This document shows, piece by piece, positions 1-8,303 of a DNA stretch of 64,000 nt. How positions within the stretch are numbered: position 1 is the first letter of the stretch; the number at the start of each line of letters is the position of its first letter. The notes under the pieces are model-generated. The model worked only from the letters and a program-made list of their open reading frames with translations, was not told where the DNA came from and made no database searches. This DNA comes from Tectiglobus sp965224045 (GTDB taxonomy: Bacteria > Pseudomonadota > Alphaproteobacteria > Rhizobiales > Hyphomicrobiaceae), in contig CBDCYD010000015.1 of assembly GCA_965224045.1 (NCBI GenBank), positions 1,116,001-1,180,000 on the forward strand, given 5' to 3'. The position numbers and the translations under genes were made by a program.

Positions 1-1
1 C

Positions 2-307
2 ATTCTCGATGCCGCCGTGCTGCTCGTCTACGAAGGACGATACCGGCCGGAGGACAAACGGGTGCAGTCCTGGGTCGACATGCAGCAAGCCAAGATCGAC
101 GCCGCTCTGGCGCACCTGTCGGCACACCCGCTCGAGTGGAACCGGCATCCGGACTACAGCCACATCACGATCGCTGCCGCGCTCGGTTACCTCGACTTCC
201 GCCACCAGGGCCGTTGGCGCGCGGAGCACCCGGATTTGGCTGCCTGGCTCGAGCGCTTTCGCGCAACGGTGCCGGCATTCGATGAAACCGCGCCGCCGCC
301 GGCATAG
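2..307 (+). CDS. glutathione S-transferase, C-terminal part (cut by window edge)
   Basis: This is the open frame running in from the left edge and ending at a TAG stop; about 101 residues are visible. The sequence looks like the all-helical C-terminal domain of a YibF-like glutathione S-transferase: it has a WVDMQQAKIDAAL helix, an ITIAAALGYLDFR segment that lines the hydrophobic site in this family, and a final DLAAWLERFRATVPAF helix. The thioredoxin-like glutathione-binding half lies outside the window, so catalytic residues cannot be checked. The next gene follows after 73 bases on the same strand and could be cotranscribed. Substrate unknown. Confidence 0.8.
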   Translation: MLDAAVLLVYEGRYRPEDKRVQSWVDMQQAKIDAALAHLSAHPLEWNRHPDYSHITIAAALGYLDFRHQGRWRAEHPDLAAWLERFRATVPAFDETAPPPA

Positions 308-380
308 CGCTTTGTTGCCATGGCCCGCGGACGCAGGTGACCCGGAAAAAAATTTTACATTTCCAAGAAAGGACCGAACG

Positions 381-1160
381 GTGACCGCCTACGACGCTGT
401 CAAGGCCGCAGAATTTCTCGCAGACGCACATCGCCGGCGCGCCGACTTCGCAAATCTGGAGGGCGAACTTGCGCCACCCACGATCGCTGACGCATACGAC
501 GTTCAGGAGGCGCTCACAGCGTTTTGGCAGCCGATCCACGGAAAGGTTGCAGGCCTCAAGATTGCGACGACGACCAAAGTGATGCAGGAGTTGATGGGGA
601 TCGACCATCCTTGTGGCGGTATGATCTATGCCAACCGCATTCATGCCGCGCCGGCCCGCCTCAAAGCGGCGAACTTCATTCACCCGATGGTGGAATGTGA
701 ACTCGCCGTGCGGCTCGGTCAGGACCTGGCGGGCGAAGGTGCGCCCCATACCGCCAAAAGCGTACGTGCGGCGGTGGCAGAAGCAATGGCAGCGTTCGAA
801 CTGATCGAAGACCGCAATGCCAACTACGATGACGCGGACGCGAGGACGCTGATTGCCGACAACGCTTGGAACGCGGGTATCGTCACCGGCGCCGCCCGGA
901 GTGTTCCCGCGGACCTGGATCTCGACGGCCTTGCCGGGCGATTGGACGTCAACGGCGTGCGCAAGTCCGAAGGGCCGACCGATGGTCCCATGGAGGCTCT
1001 TGCGTGGGTGGCCAACCTCGCCGCCGAGCGCGGTCGCCCGCTCAAGGCCGGGATGGTCGTGATCACCGGTAGCGTGGTTGCAACGCTGCCAATTTCGCCC
1101 GGCGATCGTTTTGTGTTCGCATTGGATGGCATTGGCGAAACCGAGATGATCCTCGAATAG
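381..1160 (+). CDS. 2-keto-4-pentenoate hydratase / FAH-family hydratase
   Basis: A 259-residue protein of the 2-oxopent-4-enoate hydratase group (MhpD/DmpE-like, FAH fold). These enzymes add water to 2-hydroxy-2,4-dienoates in meta-cleavage of aromatics, or act as oxaloacetate or oxalocrotonate decarboxylases. Visible hallmarks are GLKIATT, the acidic metal-binding stretch HPMVECELAV, the second acidic segment FELIEDRNANY and a C-terminal LPISPGD loop. The GTG start at 381 is chosen because a purine-rich AAGAAAGGA lies about 8 bases upstream and homology begins here; the frame is open further left, but that part encodes Arg/Ser-rich nonsense antisense-like to the GST. No other aromatic-degradation gene is nearby, so the pathway is unknown. 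Confidence 0.85.
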   Translation: MTAYDAVKAAEFLADAHRRRADFANLEGELAPPTIADAYDVQEALTAFWQPIHGKVAGLKIATTTKVMQELMGIDHPCGGMIYANRIHAAPARLKAANFIHPMVECELAVRLGQDLAGEGAPHTAKSVRAAVAEAMAAFELIEDRNANYDDADARTLIADNAWNAGIVTGAARSVPADLDLDGLAGRLDVNGVRKSEGPTDGPMEALAWVANLAAERGRPLKAGMVVITGSVVATLPISPGDRFVFALDGIGETEMILE

Positions 1161-1180
1161 GCCACGCGGTCGCGGATGGG

Positions 1181-1606
1181 CTAAGGATGCGCCTGCGCCG
1201 CACCCGGCCATCGCCCGTCGGCAATCAATCCGTCGGCCGGAAGAGTGCCACGATAGAGATAGAGCCAGGCTGAAATTACCGTCTCCGCCAGCCAGATTTC
1301 ACGGATTACGCGAACGAATTCCGCGTCTCCGGAGGCAGCCGGGCCGATGCCTTCGTAAGGGTCGAGCCAGGCAAAGGTCTCCTCCGGCCGGTCGAGCGCG
1401 AATACCTCGCCATGGACAAATTCGGGGACGGACCGGCCCGAGGCCACCACAAGTCCCGGGTAAGCTCCAAGATCGAACAATCTGCCGCGGGTTCGCGCAT
1501 TTCCAAGAGACCTACCGGAAGCCGCAAGGCGCATCCTTTCGCGCCGGCCGAGGCGACTGTCGGCGGCTGACATCAGCGTGCCATATACGAAGAGATTATG
1601 CGTCAT
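1181..1606 (-). CDS. gamma-glutamylcyclotransferase-like (AIG2/GGCT family) protein
   Basis: A 141-residue protein opening with MTHNLFVYGTLM. The YGTL motif forms the substrate-binding loop of the gamma-glutamylcyclotransferase fold. GRLFDLGAYPGLV and WLDPYEGIG also match family positions. Enzymes of this fold release 5-oxoproline from gamma-glutamyl compounds, but many bacterial AIG2-like members have unproven substrates. The start at 1606 is preferred over a longer frame because the family begins a few residues before FVYGTL. It ends tail-to-tail 20 bases from the hydratase and is divergent from the small membrane protein at 1681. Confidence 0.8.
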   Translation of the reverse strand: MTHNLFVYGTLMSAADSRLGRRERMRLAASGRSLGNARTRGRLFDLGAYPGLVVASGRSVPEFVHGEVFALDRPEETFAWLDPYEGIGPAASGDAEFVRVIREIWLAETVISAWLYLYRGTLPADGLIADGRWPGAAQAHP

Positions 1607-1680
1607 TGGGACTGCTACCTGCCGGCCGAGCGAATGCGTATCCGCGCAGGAGGCGGGCATTGGAGCCACGGGAGCCAGTG

Positions 1681-2034
1681 ATGGCGCAGTTGCCGGTGTT
1701 GACGGAGTTGGTCGTATCGATCGTCGGCGGTATCATTACTGCCGCAATACTCGGTGTGTTCTCGCGTGGCAACGGTTCAGCGTCACGCTCCACAGCAAGC
1801 GTGCCGGTTGGACAGGACCGCGGCACGGCTGGCGCCAGGCGGCCCAGTGGCGTTGGCAGTTTTCTGCGGATGTTGATCGCTGTGTGCGGCGGCGTTGCAC
1901 TCTCGCTGTTCTTCAGTCGCATGCTCATCCAGGCCGGTGTTCTACCGCGCGGTCTGCCGACGCGGTTGGGGCTGCTTGTGGTTTCAACAGCGCTTATATG
2001 GCTCGTTTTGCCGATCGGACGGTCACGACGTTGA
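1681..2034 (+). CDS. small membrane protein, unknown function
   Basis: A 117-residue protein that I do not recognise. ATG 1681 has a GGGAG motif six bases upstream. Residues about 8-25 (ELVVSIVGGIITAAILGVF) form one hydrophobic helix, a polar Ser/Gly/Arg-rich linker of about 35 residues follows, and two further hydrophobic stretches (FLRMLIAVCGGVALSLFF and LGLLVVSTALIWLVLPIG) precede a basic GRSRR end. A small inner-membrane protein with two or three spans is the only supportable description. It stands alone between a divergent gene and a 231-base gap. Confidence 0.55.
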   Translation: MAQLPVLTELVVSIVGGIITAAILGVFSRGNGSASRSTASVPVGQDRGTAGARRPSGVGSFLRMLIAVCGGVALSLFFSRMLIQAGVLPRGLPTRLGLLVVSTALIWLVLPIGRSRR

Positions 2035-2265
2035 GAGTTGCCCTGGTTTGACCGGCGGGCCGACTGCGCGACTGCCATTGCTTCAGAATAACTCAATTCG
2101 GTGTGACCTCTCCACCCAATGGGCGACTTGTGTGATAGGTCGCTTGCGAGCGCTATTGGTTGTTTGGGTCGGTTCATGATGTCTTGACGTCGGTGATCCA
2201 AGTTGGACCTGGCGCGCCGTTGCGGTCCACACCTCGGTGACCGCGCAAATTGAGGAGACGGTCAG

Positions 2266-3804
2266 ATGATGAACCCTTTCGACGGTTTCGTCGGAGACGT
2301 GCTGGCGACGCTTGCGACCCTCTTTGTCGTCTGTGTAGGACTGGTCGTTCTCGTCGTTATCTACATGTACATCGCCGATGCGGCACAGACCAAAGATGCC
2401 ATCCGCCGCAACTATCCGGTGGTCGGAAGGTTTCGGTATCTTTTTTCGACACTCGGTGAATTCTTCAGGCAGTATTTCTTCGCAATGGACCGCGAGGAGA
2501 TGCCGTTCAATCGGGCAGAACGCGACTGGGTCTATCGATCGTCTGCTGGTGGTGACAACACGGTGGCCTTCGGCTCGACCAAGAACCTGACGCCACCGGG
2601 AACGGCGATCTTCGTCAATTGCCCCTATCCGACCCTCGACGAGGACGCGGAAAATACACCGAGCGTCACAATCGGGCCCTATACGCCCAATCCGTACGAG
2701 CCGAGTTCGATCATCAACGTATCGGGCATGAGTTTCGGGGCGATTTCACGCCCGGCCGTCAGGGCGCTTTCGCGCGGTGCGAAAAAGGCAGGCTGTTGGT
2801 TCAACACCGGTGAGGGCGGGCTTTCGCCCTATCATCTCGAGGGCGGTTGCGACATCGTCTTTCAGATCGGCACCGCCAAATACGGTGTGCGCGATGAGAT
2901 CGGCACCTTGAACGATGACAAACTCAGGGAGATCGCCGCCCACGAGCAGGTCAAGATGTTCGAAGTCAAGATGAGTCAGGGTGCCAAACCCGGCAAAGGA
3001 GGCATCCTGCCAGGGGCCAAGGTGACCAGGGAAGTCGCCAAGATCAGGGGCATCAAACAGGGTCGCGATTCGATTTCGCCAAACCGGCATCTGGAAGTCG
3101 ACTCAAACTCGGATCTCCTGGACCTGATTGGTCACGTGCGCGCAGTGACGGGGAAACCGGTCGGCTTCAAGGCCGTAATCGGCGCCTATGGCTGGCTCGA
3201 CAGTCTTTGCGATGAAATCAAGAGCCGGGGCATCGAGAGCGCCCCCGACTTTATCGCCATCGACAGCGGTGATGGTGGTACGGGTGCGGCTCCAATGCCG
3301 CTCATGGACAACGTCGGCCTGCCGATCAAACAGTCGCTCCCGATGGTCGTCGACATCTTGATGCGGCACGGCCTGCGCGACCGCATCCGGGTGATCGCAT
3401 CGGGCAAACTGATTACACCGGCCGAAGTTGCCTGGGCCTATTGCGCCGGCGCGGACTTCGTCGCCTCGGCACGCGGGTTCATGTTCGCGCTTGGCTGCAT
3501 CCAGGCCATGAAATGCAACAAAAACACCTGCCCAACGGGTATCACAACCCACGACAAACGCCTGCAGCGCGGTCTCGACCCGGCTGACAAGGCAGAGCGG
3601 GTCAATAACTTCGTGCAAAAGATGCGTTACGGCGTTGGCGTCATCGCGCATTCCTGCGGTGCGCGCCATCCACGCGCGCTCAAACGCTATCATGTCCGGA
3701 TCGTGCAAGGGGACGGGCGGTCGACGCCGCTCGATGAGCTTTATCCGTATCAACAACAACAGCCGGCCGAGGCCAAACGCGATACGACAGCGGCAGCGGT
3801 TTAG
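2266..3804 (+). CDS. FMN-binding glutamate synthase family protein (membrane-anchored)
   Basis: A 512-residue protein with an N-terminal hydrophobic helix (residues about 10-38) followed by a glutamate-synthase central/FMN domain. Evidence includes VSGMSFGAISRPAVRALSRGAK, GEGGLSPYH, the barrel segment KMSQGAKPGKGG, IDSGDGGTGAAP for FMN binding, and near residues 410-421 the C-x5-C-x4-C pattern of the [3Fe-4S] cluster of ferredoxin- and NADPH-dependent glutamate synthases. The N-terminal glutaminase domain and C-terminal GXGXG beta-helix of full GltB are absent, so it is a stand-alone GltS-like oxidoreductase of uncertain reaction. GAGGAGACGG lies just before the ATGATG start. Its stop overlaps the convergent AsmA gene by four bases. 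Confidence 0.88.
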   Translation: MMNPFDGFVGDVLATLATLFVVCVGLVVLVVIYMYIADAAQTKDAIRRNYPVVGRFRYLFSTLGEFFRQYFFAMDREEMPFNRAERDWVYRSSAGGDNTVAFGSTKNLTPPGTAIFVNCPYPTLDEDAENTPSVTIGPYTPNPYEPSSIINVSGMSFGAISRPAVRALSRGAKKAGCWFNTGEGGLSPYHLEGGCDIVFQIGTAKYGVRDEIGTLNDDKLREIAAHEQVKMFEVKMSQGAKPGKGGILPGAKVTREVAKIRGIKQGRDSISPNRHLEVDSNSDLLDLIGHVRAVTGKPVGFKAVIGAYGWLDSLCDEIKSRGIESAPDFIAIDSGDGGTGAAPMPLMDNVGLPIKQSLPMVVDILMRHGLRDRIRVIASGKLITPAEVAWAYCAGADFVASARGFMFALGCIQAMKCNKNTCPTGITTHDKRLQRGLDPADKAERVNNFVQKMRYGVGVIAHSCGARHPRALKRYHVRIVQGDGRSTPLDELYPYQQQQPAEAKRDTTAAAV

Positions 3805-6800
3805 TTGTTGTTGGTGTTGAACGGATCCCACTTCTTGCGCCGCTTTCTCACGCGGCGCCTGGGCGGTGCAGGCGGCTCTACGGGCTGCGCCTGTTGCGTG
3901 ACCACGGTTTCTGACGCGGCGTTCGATGTCGAGGGCGGCTGACCTGGCGGCGATATGACCGGTGGCAGCGGCTGACGCGTCAAGTTGGGCGTTGCCACCG
4001 AACCTGGTGATTGGGATGGAATGGCCGACGACGTCGTCTGCTGCACCGGCGTGGAGGCGCGACGCTCGTTGGCCGTCGAGGTTGTACCCGGTGTCAGTCT
4101 GGGAGACCGCACTGCCGGCAGCTGGCCGCGCTTGCGGGCTTCTTCCTCGAGGGCACGTTTCTGATCCAATTCAAGCTGGCGCAAGCGCTCGGCTTCGGCC
4201 TTGGCCCGTGCCTCATCTTCCTTGCGCAGGCGCTCCAATCGACGAACATCATGCTCCATGCGTTGTACCGTCAATTCGCGCTGGAGATCGCCGGTGTTGA
4301 CGGTCGGCTCGATACGGGCGAGATCGACGATCGGACCTGTGTAGACGACCTGGACCGTCGGCAAGGCCTTGATAGATTGGCCGGGATCGAGCGCGCGGTT
4401 GAGAACGGTGTCGACGCGCCATTGGCTGTCGAACGCCATGCGGACGATGTCAATGGTCGTTTGATTGACAAGCCTGGCGCCACCGGCGCGATGCGCAATA
4501 TCGGCAATGAGCAGCGCGCCGTCGGCGACCTTGACACCAAGCCGGTGACTCCCGAGCATTACCGCGCCGCCGGCCAATGCTTCGGTTATCTGTGCGTTCA
4601 GATCTTCCGGCGGCACGTCTCCGACCACGACGCCGTCAGCGATCTTTGAGAGCGCTGCGGCCGGCAGGCCGGGCACACGCAGGGCTTTGACATCGAGGCG
4701 GCCGTCAGCGCGCAGGGCCGTTGCCAGTGCGCGCGGGCTCAGGGCCTGGCCCGAGCCCTTGAGATTGAGCGAGAACCGTCCGCCGACGCGAGAACGCAGA
4801 TTCTTGGTGACCAGGGCGCCGACGCCTGCGCCGGTCAACGCGAGCGTACCGTCGAACCGAACGCCCGCGGGTGCCGAGGTCAGGCGGGCCTCGGACGCAA
4901 TCGTGCCACCAAGCAGGCGGCCGGCCGTCTGCTTGAATGTGAGGCTGCCGTTCTCGGTCTTGAAGGCAATCCTGGCGTCCCTGACACGCAGCCTCGCTGC
5001 AAGGTCAACACGGCGTACGTCGAGCGAGACGTCGGCGTCGACCAGTGACAGCGCCGCAAGATCGAACGGTCGATCCGGCCAGGCGGACCCGGTGCCTTGT
5101 TCACCGTCCGATGCACCCTCACGCGCGCCCGGCGCTTTGGCGGACAAGAGAGGCGTGGCGATACCGGCGGCATCGACGCGATCCACGGTGAGCGCCCCGG
5201 TGACGCGAACACGGGGTGTCTCAGGCTTGGCATCGGCGATCTGCAATCTGCCGCCGACGGTACTCCCTGCAACCGCGAAATCTACCGGTTCGATCATCCA
5301 GCCAGTCTCATCTTGTGCAAGTTTGAAGTGGCCGCCCGCTGCCACGCGTTCGGGAAACAACTTCCGCCAATCCTGATCGAACAGGCCGGCGACGTGACGG
5401 ACGTCGCGCAGGTCCGCAAAGCCGTTGCCGGCCCAATGCAACGCTGCACCCGGCTTCACCGGTTCGGCACGGCCACGTAGGCGGAGCTGCCAGATGTCGC
5501 TAACCAGAGTGGCGGAGGCGTTCAGGCCTTCGTGCGGAATACCGATGATGTTCAGCCGCAGGAACGACGGCCGTGCCACGGGTTCTTCACGACCGGCGTC
5601 GCGCGCCCGGGCCCCGCCCGCGGCGCGAGCAGGGGGCGTGCCGCGCAGGAGCTTGGCGACGGTGCGGGTGGTCAGTCCATCGATCTTGGCGTTGACCTGC
5701 ATCGGGTTGCGGCGCCAGTTCTGCAGTTCCCCATCGGTCTTAAAAGACAGCCTGAGGCGGTCACCGTGCAGCGATCCGTCAGCTTCGATGTGCGTCTCGC
5801 GCCTGCCTTTGACCTGGCCCGAGCTTGTCGCAACCGCGAGATTCAACGGATGGCTCGCACGCAATGCCGCCGGCAGGCCGACATCACCGGAAATGTGTGC
5901 GATCAGTGCGCTCAATTCATCGTAGGCCTTGGCCGAGCGAATTCCAACAAGGCCAGAGAGATCCCAATTCGGCTCGGCGTCGATCCCAGTGACCTCGCCT
6001 TCCAGTTCAAGCGACAAGCCGGGCTCGATGGTCAACTTCGATTTGCCGAGACGCAGACGTTTGCCGGTGCGCGACAGCAGAATGTCAACATCGCCAAACG
6101 TACGATGAGCGTCGCTGATCTCTAAAGCTTGAAGACGTACATCGAAATCAGCTTCGCGGAACTGCCGCTGCAGCGGGCCCAGCTTGGAACCGGGACGCGG
6201 TTTCAAACCGAACACGTGGGTCAGGTTCGCATTCGAAAGCGCATCGTCACCGAAGCCGGAAAGGTCGAGGCTATCGGCGGACCAATCGACTGTCAGAAGC
6301 GGCTTTTTCGTCCAATCGTATTTTATGCTGCCATGGGACCGTCGACCGGCGATCTTGAGCATGGCGCGATTGATCTCGAATGCGGCCGGCGCTGTCGCAA
6401 TATCGGCTGAAAACTCAAATGCGCCAGCGGCCGTGCCGTCGACCTTGAATTTTTCCGGCCACATCCATTGGGAATAGCGGGCGAAATTGGCACCGCGGAT
6501 CATGGCGTGGCCTTGCCACCCGGCCACTCCGTCGGCGGTCGCCAGAACGGCCTCGGCACGCAGGCGGGCGCGGCCCGGAAGATTGGCGCGAACGCGCTCG
6601 GCACGGACCTCTCCGCCGGTGCGCACGAATGTCACCGCCAATGCGCTGGCGACGGCACCGCCGAGGTTGGCCTGCTCGATCTCGAATTGTATCGCGCTCT
6701 TGCCTCTGCCGCTCGCTATGGCCGTGCCGCCGTCCGATATCAGCCACATGGCCTGCAACGGATCCTGCTTCGTGCGCCCGCCTGTAATCGCATCGAGATC

Positions 6801-7757
6801 AAGCCATTTGGACTTCAGTCTGCCTTCGATATTCAGCTCGTCCTGCCAGGTCGTGCGCAACTGCCCTGCCAGTTGCTGGGGCCGCCCTGCGCTATCAAAG
6901 GAGATCACGACGTCGTCCATCGCAACCGATGCGTGATCGATCGTGGTCTTCGCACGCACTTCGTAAAAGGCCGCGGGCGCGTCCGCCGCAGACTCGCGGC
7001 CAACGCGCAAGGGCGCCCGGGATGTGACTTCGCCGATCAGCTTCGGCGTCTGCTCGAGGTCGCTGAGGCGCCCCTGGAGACCATAGGTGGCTTCCGTCTC
7101 GCCGTTTCGGGCGGTGGCCGTGAGCACGATACCGCCGTCGCGATTTGCGGCAGCCGTTGCGACGCGCAAATCGAGCGGTGCGCCGGCGATGACGGCCTGG
7201 CCTGCAAAGCGGTAGGGGCCACGCAATGCGCTTGCCACCAGTTCTCCGTCGATCCCATCGACGCGCGCTATCTCGCGACCCGCGGACGATTCGACGATCA
7301 CACTGCCTTTTCGGATACGCGCGGACTGCAAGGCAAAATCGCTCGGCACGAACGCAAGGTCCTGCTGACGGATGTTCAATTTCTGCCAGTTGCCGCCGCC
7401 CTTCTCATCGAACCGCAGGCGTAGCGTGAGGCCGTCGAGTTCAAGCTCGCGGGCCTCGACGATACCGCGCAGCAACGGCGGCACCGATAGCAGCATGGTG
7501 AAGTTCGCAATCCTCACGAACGAGCCGGGGATGCCCGGCGCGTCCGCAATCCGAACCTTTTCGAAGCGCACGTAAGGAACCGGCAAAATACGCAGGTTCA
7601 CGCGCCCACCGACCCTCACCTCGCGGCCCAGAACACGGCTGACTTCTTCCTCGAACACCCCGCGGAACTGGTTCCAATCAATGATCGGGGGCACCGCGAA
7701 TAGTGCAGCCAGTGCAAGCGCCAGTGCGCCTGCGACCCACATCAAAAAGTTACTCAT
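3801..7757 (-). CDS. very large AsmA family protein
   Basis: A 1318-residue protein with an N-terminal signal anchor (residues 5-25) leading into IDWNQFRGVFEEEVSRVLGREV and VRFEKVRIAD, the AsmA N-terminal signature. A long beta-rich body with repeated amphipathic strands follows, and an AsmA_2-like C-terminal part (FDGTLALTGAGVGAL, RFSLNLKGSGQALS). AsmA-like proteins span the periplasm and are linked to outer-membrane and phospholipid homeostasis. The last 160 residues are unlike the rest: an acidic/basic coiled coil (about 1190-1250), a Pro/Ser/Thr/Gln-rich stretch and a very basic tail RRRVRKRRKKWDPF ending in Asn repeats. Residues about 720-745 also hold an Ala/Arg-rich insertion. It converges on the gene at 2266 with a 4-bp overlap. 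Confidence 0.9.
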   Translation of the reverse strand: MSNFLMWVAGALALALAALFAVPPIIDWNQFRGVFEEEVSRVLGREVRVGGRVNLRILPVPYVRFEKVRIADAPGIPGSFVRIANFTMLLSVPPLLRGIVEARELELDGLTLRLRFDEKGGGNWQKLNIRQQDLAFVPSDFALQSARIRKGSVIVESSAGREIARVDGIDGELVASALRGPYRFAGQAVIAGAPLDLRVATAAANRDGGIVLTATARNGETEATYGLQGRLSDLEQTPKLIGEVTSRAPLRVGRESAADAPAAFYEVRAKTTIDHASVAMDDVVISFDSAGRPQQLAGQLRTTWQDELNIEGRLKSKWLDLDAITGGRTKQDPLQAMWLISDGGTAIASGRGKSAIQFEIEQANLGGAVASALAVTFVRTGGEVRAERVRANLPGRARLRAEAVLATADGVAGWQGHAMIRGANFARYSQWMWPEKFKVDGTAAGAFEFSADIATAPAAFEINRAMLKIAGRRSHGSIKYDWTKKPLLTVDWSADSLDLSGFGDDALSNANLTHVFGLKPRPGSKLGPLQRQFREADFDVRLQALEISDAHRTFGDVDILLSRTGKRLRLGKSKLTIEPGLSLELEGEVTGIDAEPNWDLSGLVGIRSAKAYDELSALIAHISGDVGLPAALRASHPLNLAVATSSGQVKGRRETHIEADGSLHGDRLRLSFKTDGELQNWRRNPMQVNAKIDGLTTRTVAKLLRGTPPARAAGGARARDAGREEPVARPSFLRLNIIGIPHEGLNASATLVSDIWQLRLRGRAEPVKPGAALHWAGNGFADLRDVRHVAGLFDQDWRKLFPERVAAGGHFKLAQDETGWMIEPVDFAVAGSTVGGRLQIADAKPETPRVRVTGALTVDRVDAAGIATPLLSAKAPGAREGASDGEQGTGSAWPDRPFDLAALSLVDADVSLDVRRVDLAARLRVRDARIAFKTENGSLTFKQTAGRLLGGTIASEARLTSAPAGVRFDGTLALTGAGVGALVTKNLRSRVGGRFSLNLKGSGQALSPRALATALRADGRLDVKALRVPGLPAAALSKIADGVVVGDVPPEDLNAQITEALAGGAVMLGSHRLGVKVADGALLIADIAHRAGGARLVNQTTIDIVRMAFDSQWRVDTVLNRALDPGQSIKALPTVQVVYTGPIVDLARIEPTVNTGDLQRELTVQRMEHDVRRLERLRKEDEARAKAEAERLRQLELDQKRALEEEARKRGQLPAVRSPRLTPGTTSTANERRASTPVQQTTSSAIPSQSPGSVATPNLTRQPLPPVISPPGQPPSTSNAASETVVTQQAQPVEPPAPPRRRVRKRRKKWDPFNTNNN

Positions 7758-8023
7758 GCCATCTCGGTGCGTTCTGGACGCAGGACCATGTCCGCCTCCG
7801 GTCTACAGCTTCAGCCGGAACACAACGCACAATAGAGATTTTCTCCGGGCAACGCACAATGAATTGTCGCAGCAGGGGGAAATTCGCGAACTTGTGACAG
7901 CGCAAGCATAGCCGGCCCCCGGTTCCCGGCCTCTGTGGCCTACGTTGCCATCAAATGGCCTGACGATGGCCCAACACGTGTCCAACTTGCGGTGCCTGCA
8001 AAGGTGCCCGGCGCTCGTGTTCC

Positions 8024-8076
8024 GGTTCTGACATTTGCTATCCCGTGCGGCGATGTCGAGAGCAAATGTCAGAACC
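8024..8076. repeat. inverted repeat A (16-bp perfect arms)
   Basis: GGTTCTGACATTTGCT at 8024-8039 is the exact reverse complement of AGCAAATGTCAGAACC at 8061-8076, with a 21-base loop. No run of T follows, so it is not a classical terminator. It shares a CTGAC(A/G)TTTG core, 11 of 16 positions overall, with inverted repeat B at 8229-8303. Confidence 0.85.
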
Positions 8077-8106
8077 CAAAGGAAAACGAGCAAGCCTATG
8101 CTTCTA

Positions 8107-8230
8107 TAGTCTTTCAGGTTGAGCTGAAACCATCCCGCTCCCCCTCCGGACCGCCCACGGCATCATTGTATTGGGCGGTCGGGAGGGGGAGCGGGCCGGT
8201 GCGATGCCGCCTAAGGCGGAAATGATCCAG
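8107..8230 (+). repeat. dispersed palindromic repeat, copy 1 (complete)
   Basis: An element of about 124 bp. It opens with TTTCAG-gttga-gCTGAAA, followed by a large hairpin (arms 8134-8157 and 8172-8195, 23 of 24 positions pairing, 14-base loop CGGCATCATTGTAT) and then the short palindrome CCGCCTAAGGCGG (8207-8219) before ATGATCCAG. Copy 2 at 37596-37688 matches at roughly 89 of 93 positions; copy 3 at 29831-29952 is a diverged copy on the opposite strand. The short peptide that can be read through it has no independent support as a gene. Confidence 0.9.
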
Positions 8231-8303
8231 TGTAGCTCTTGCACCTGACGTTTGGTTGAGAGACGAGCCGCACACAGGCACCAAACGTCAGGTGCGCTAC
8301 ACT
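8229..8303. repeat. inverted repeat B (24-bp stem, bulged), touching a stop codon
   Basis: The left arm is AGTGTAGC (8229-8236), a TCTT bulge, then GCACCTGACGTTTGGT (8241-8256). The right arm is ACCAAACGTCAGGTGC (8280-8295) followed directly by GCTACACT (8296-8303). Apart from the 4-base bulge all 24 positions pair, around a 23-base loop. The outer edge supplies two bases of the stop codon (8302-8304) of the minus-strand gene, so it may act as a 3' end hairpin for that transcript, or be a small mobile element inserted at the gene end. Confidence 0.85.

Larger units (their letters stand above)
7758..8301. other. non-coding region with three stacked inverted-repeat structures
   Basis: There are 544 bases between the start of asmA and the end of the gamma-glutamyltransferase-like gene, both on the minus strand. 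No convincing gene is present. The first 260 bases are unstructured to the eye and presumably hold the asmA promoter. The remainder is filled by a 16-bp inverted repeat (8024-8076), a complete copy of a dispersed hairpin repeat (8107-8230) and a second, longer inverted repeat (8229-8303), each listed separately. Confidence 0.7.

Noticed and set aside
9..380. Extension of the hydratase to the left edge
   Set aside because: The added residues are Arg/Ser/Thr-rich and overlap the GST frame; the family start and an AAGAAAGGA site support GTG 381.
6468..7424. A 318-codon plus-strand frame inside asmA
   Set aside because: Antisense frame without any recognisable motif; asmA on the minus strand is continuous and typical.
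8107..8225. Similar short peptides readable through repeat copies 1 and 2
   Set aside because: The peptide similarity follows from the DNA repeat; arms and loop are constrained as palindromes, and copy 3 does not preserve the frame.
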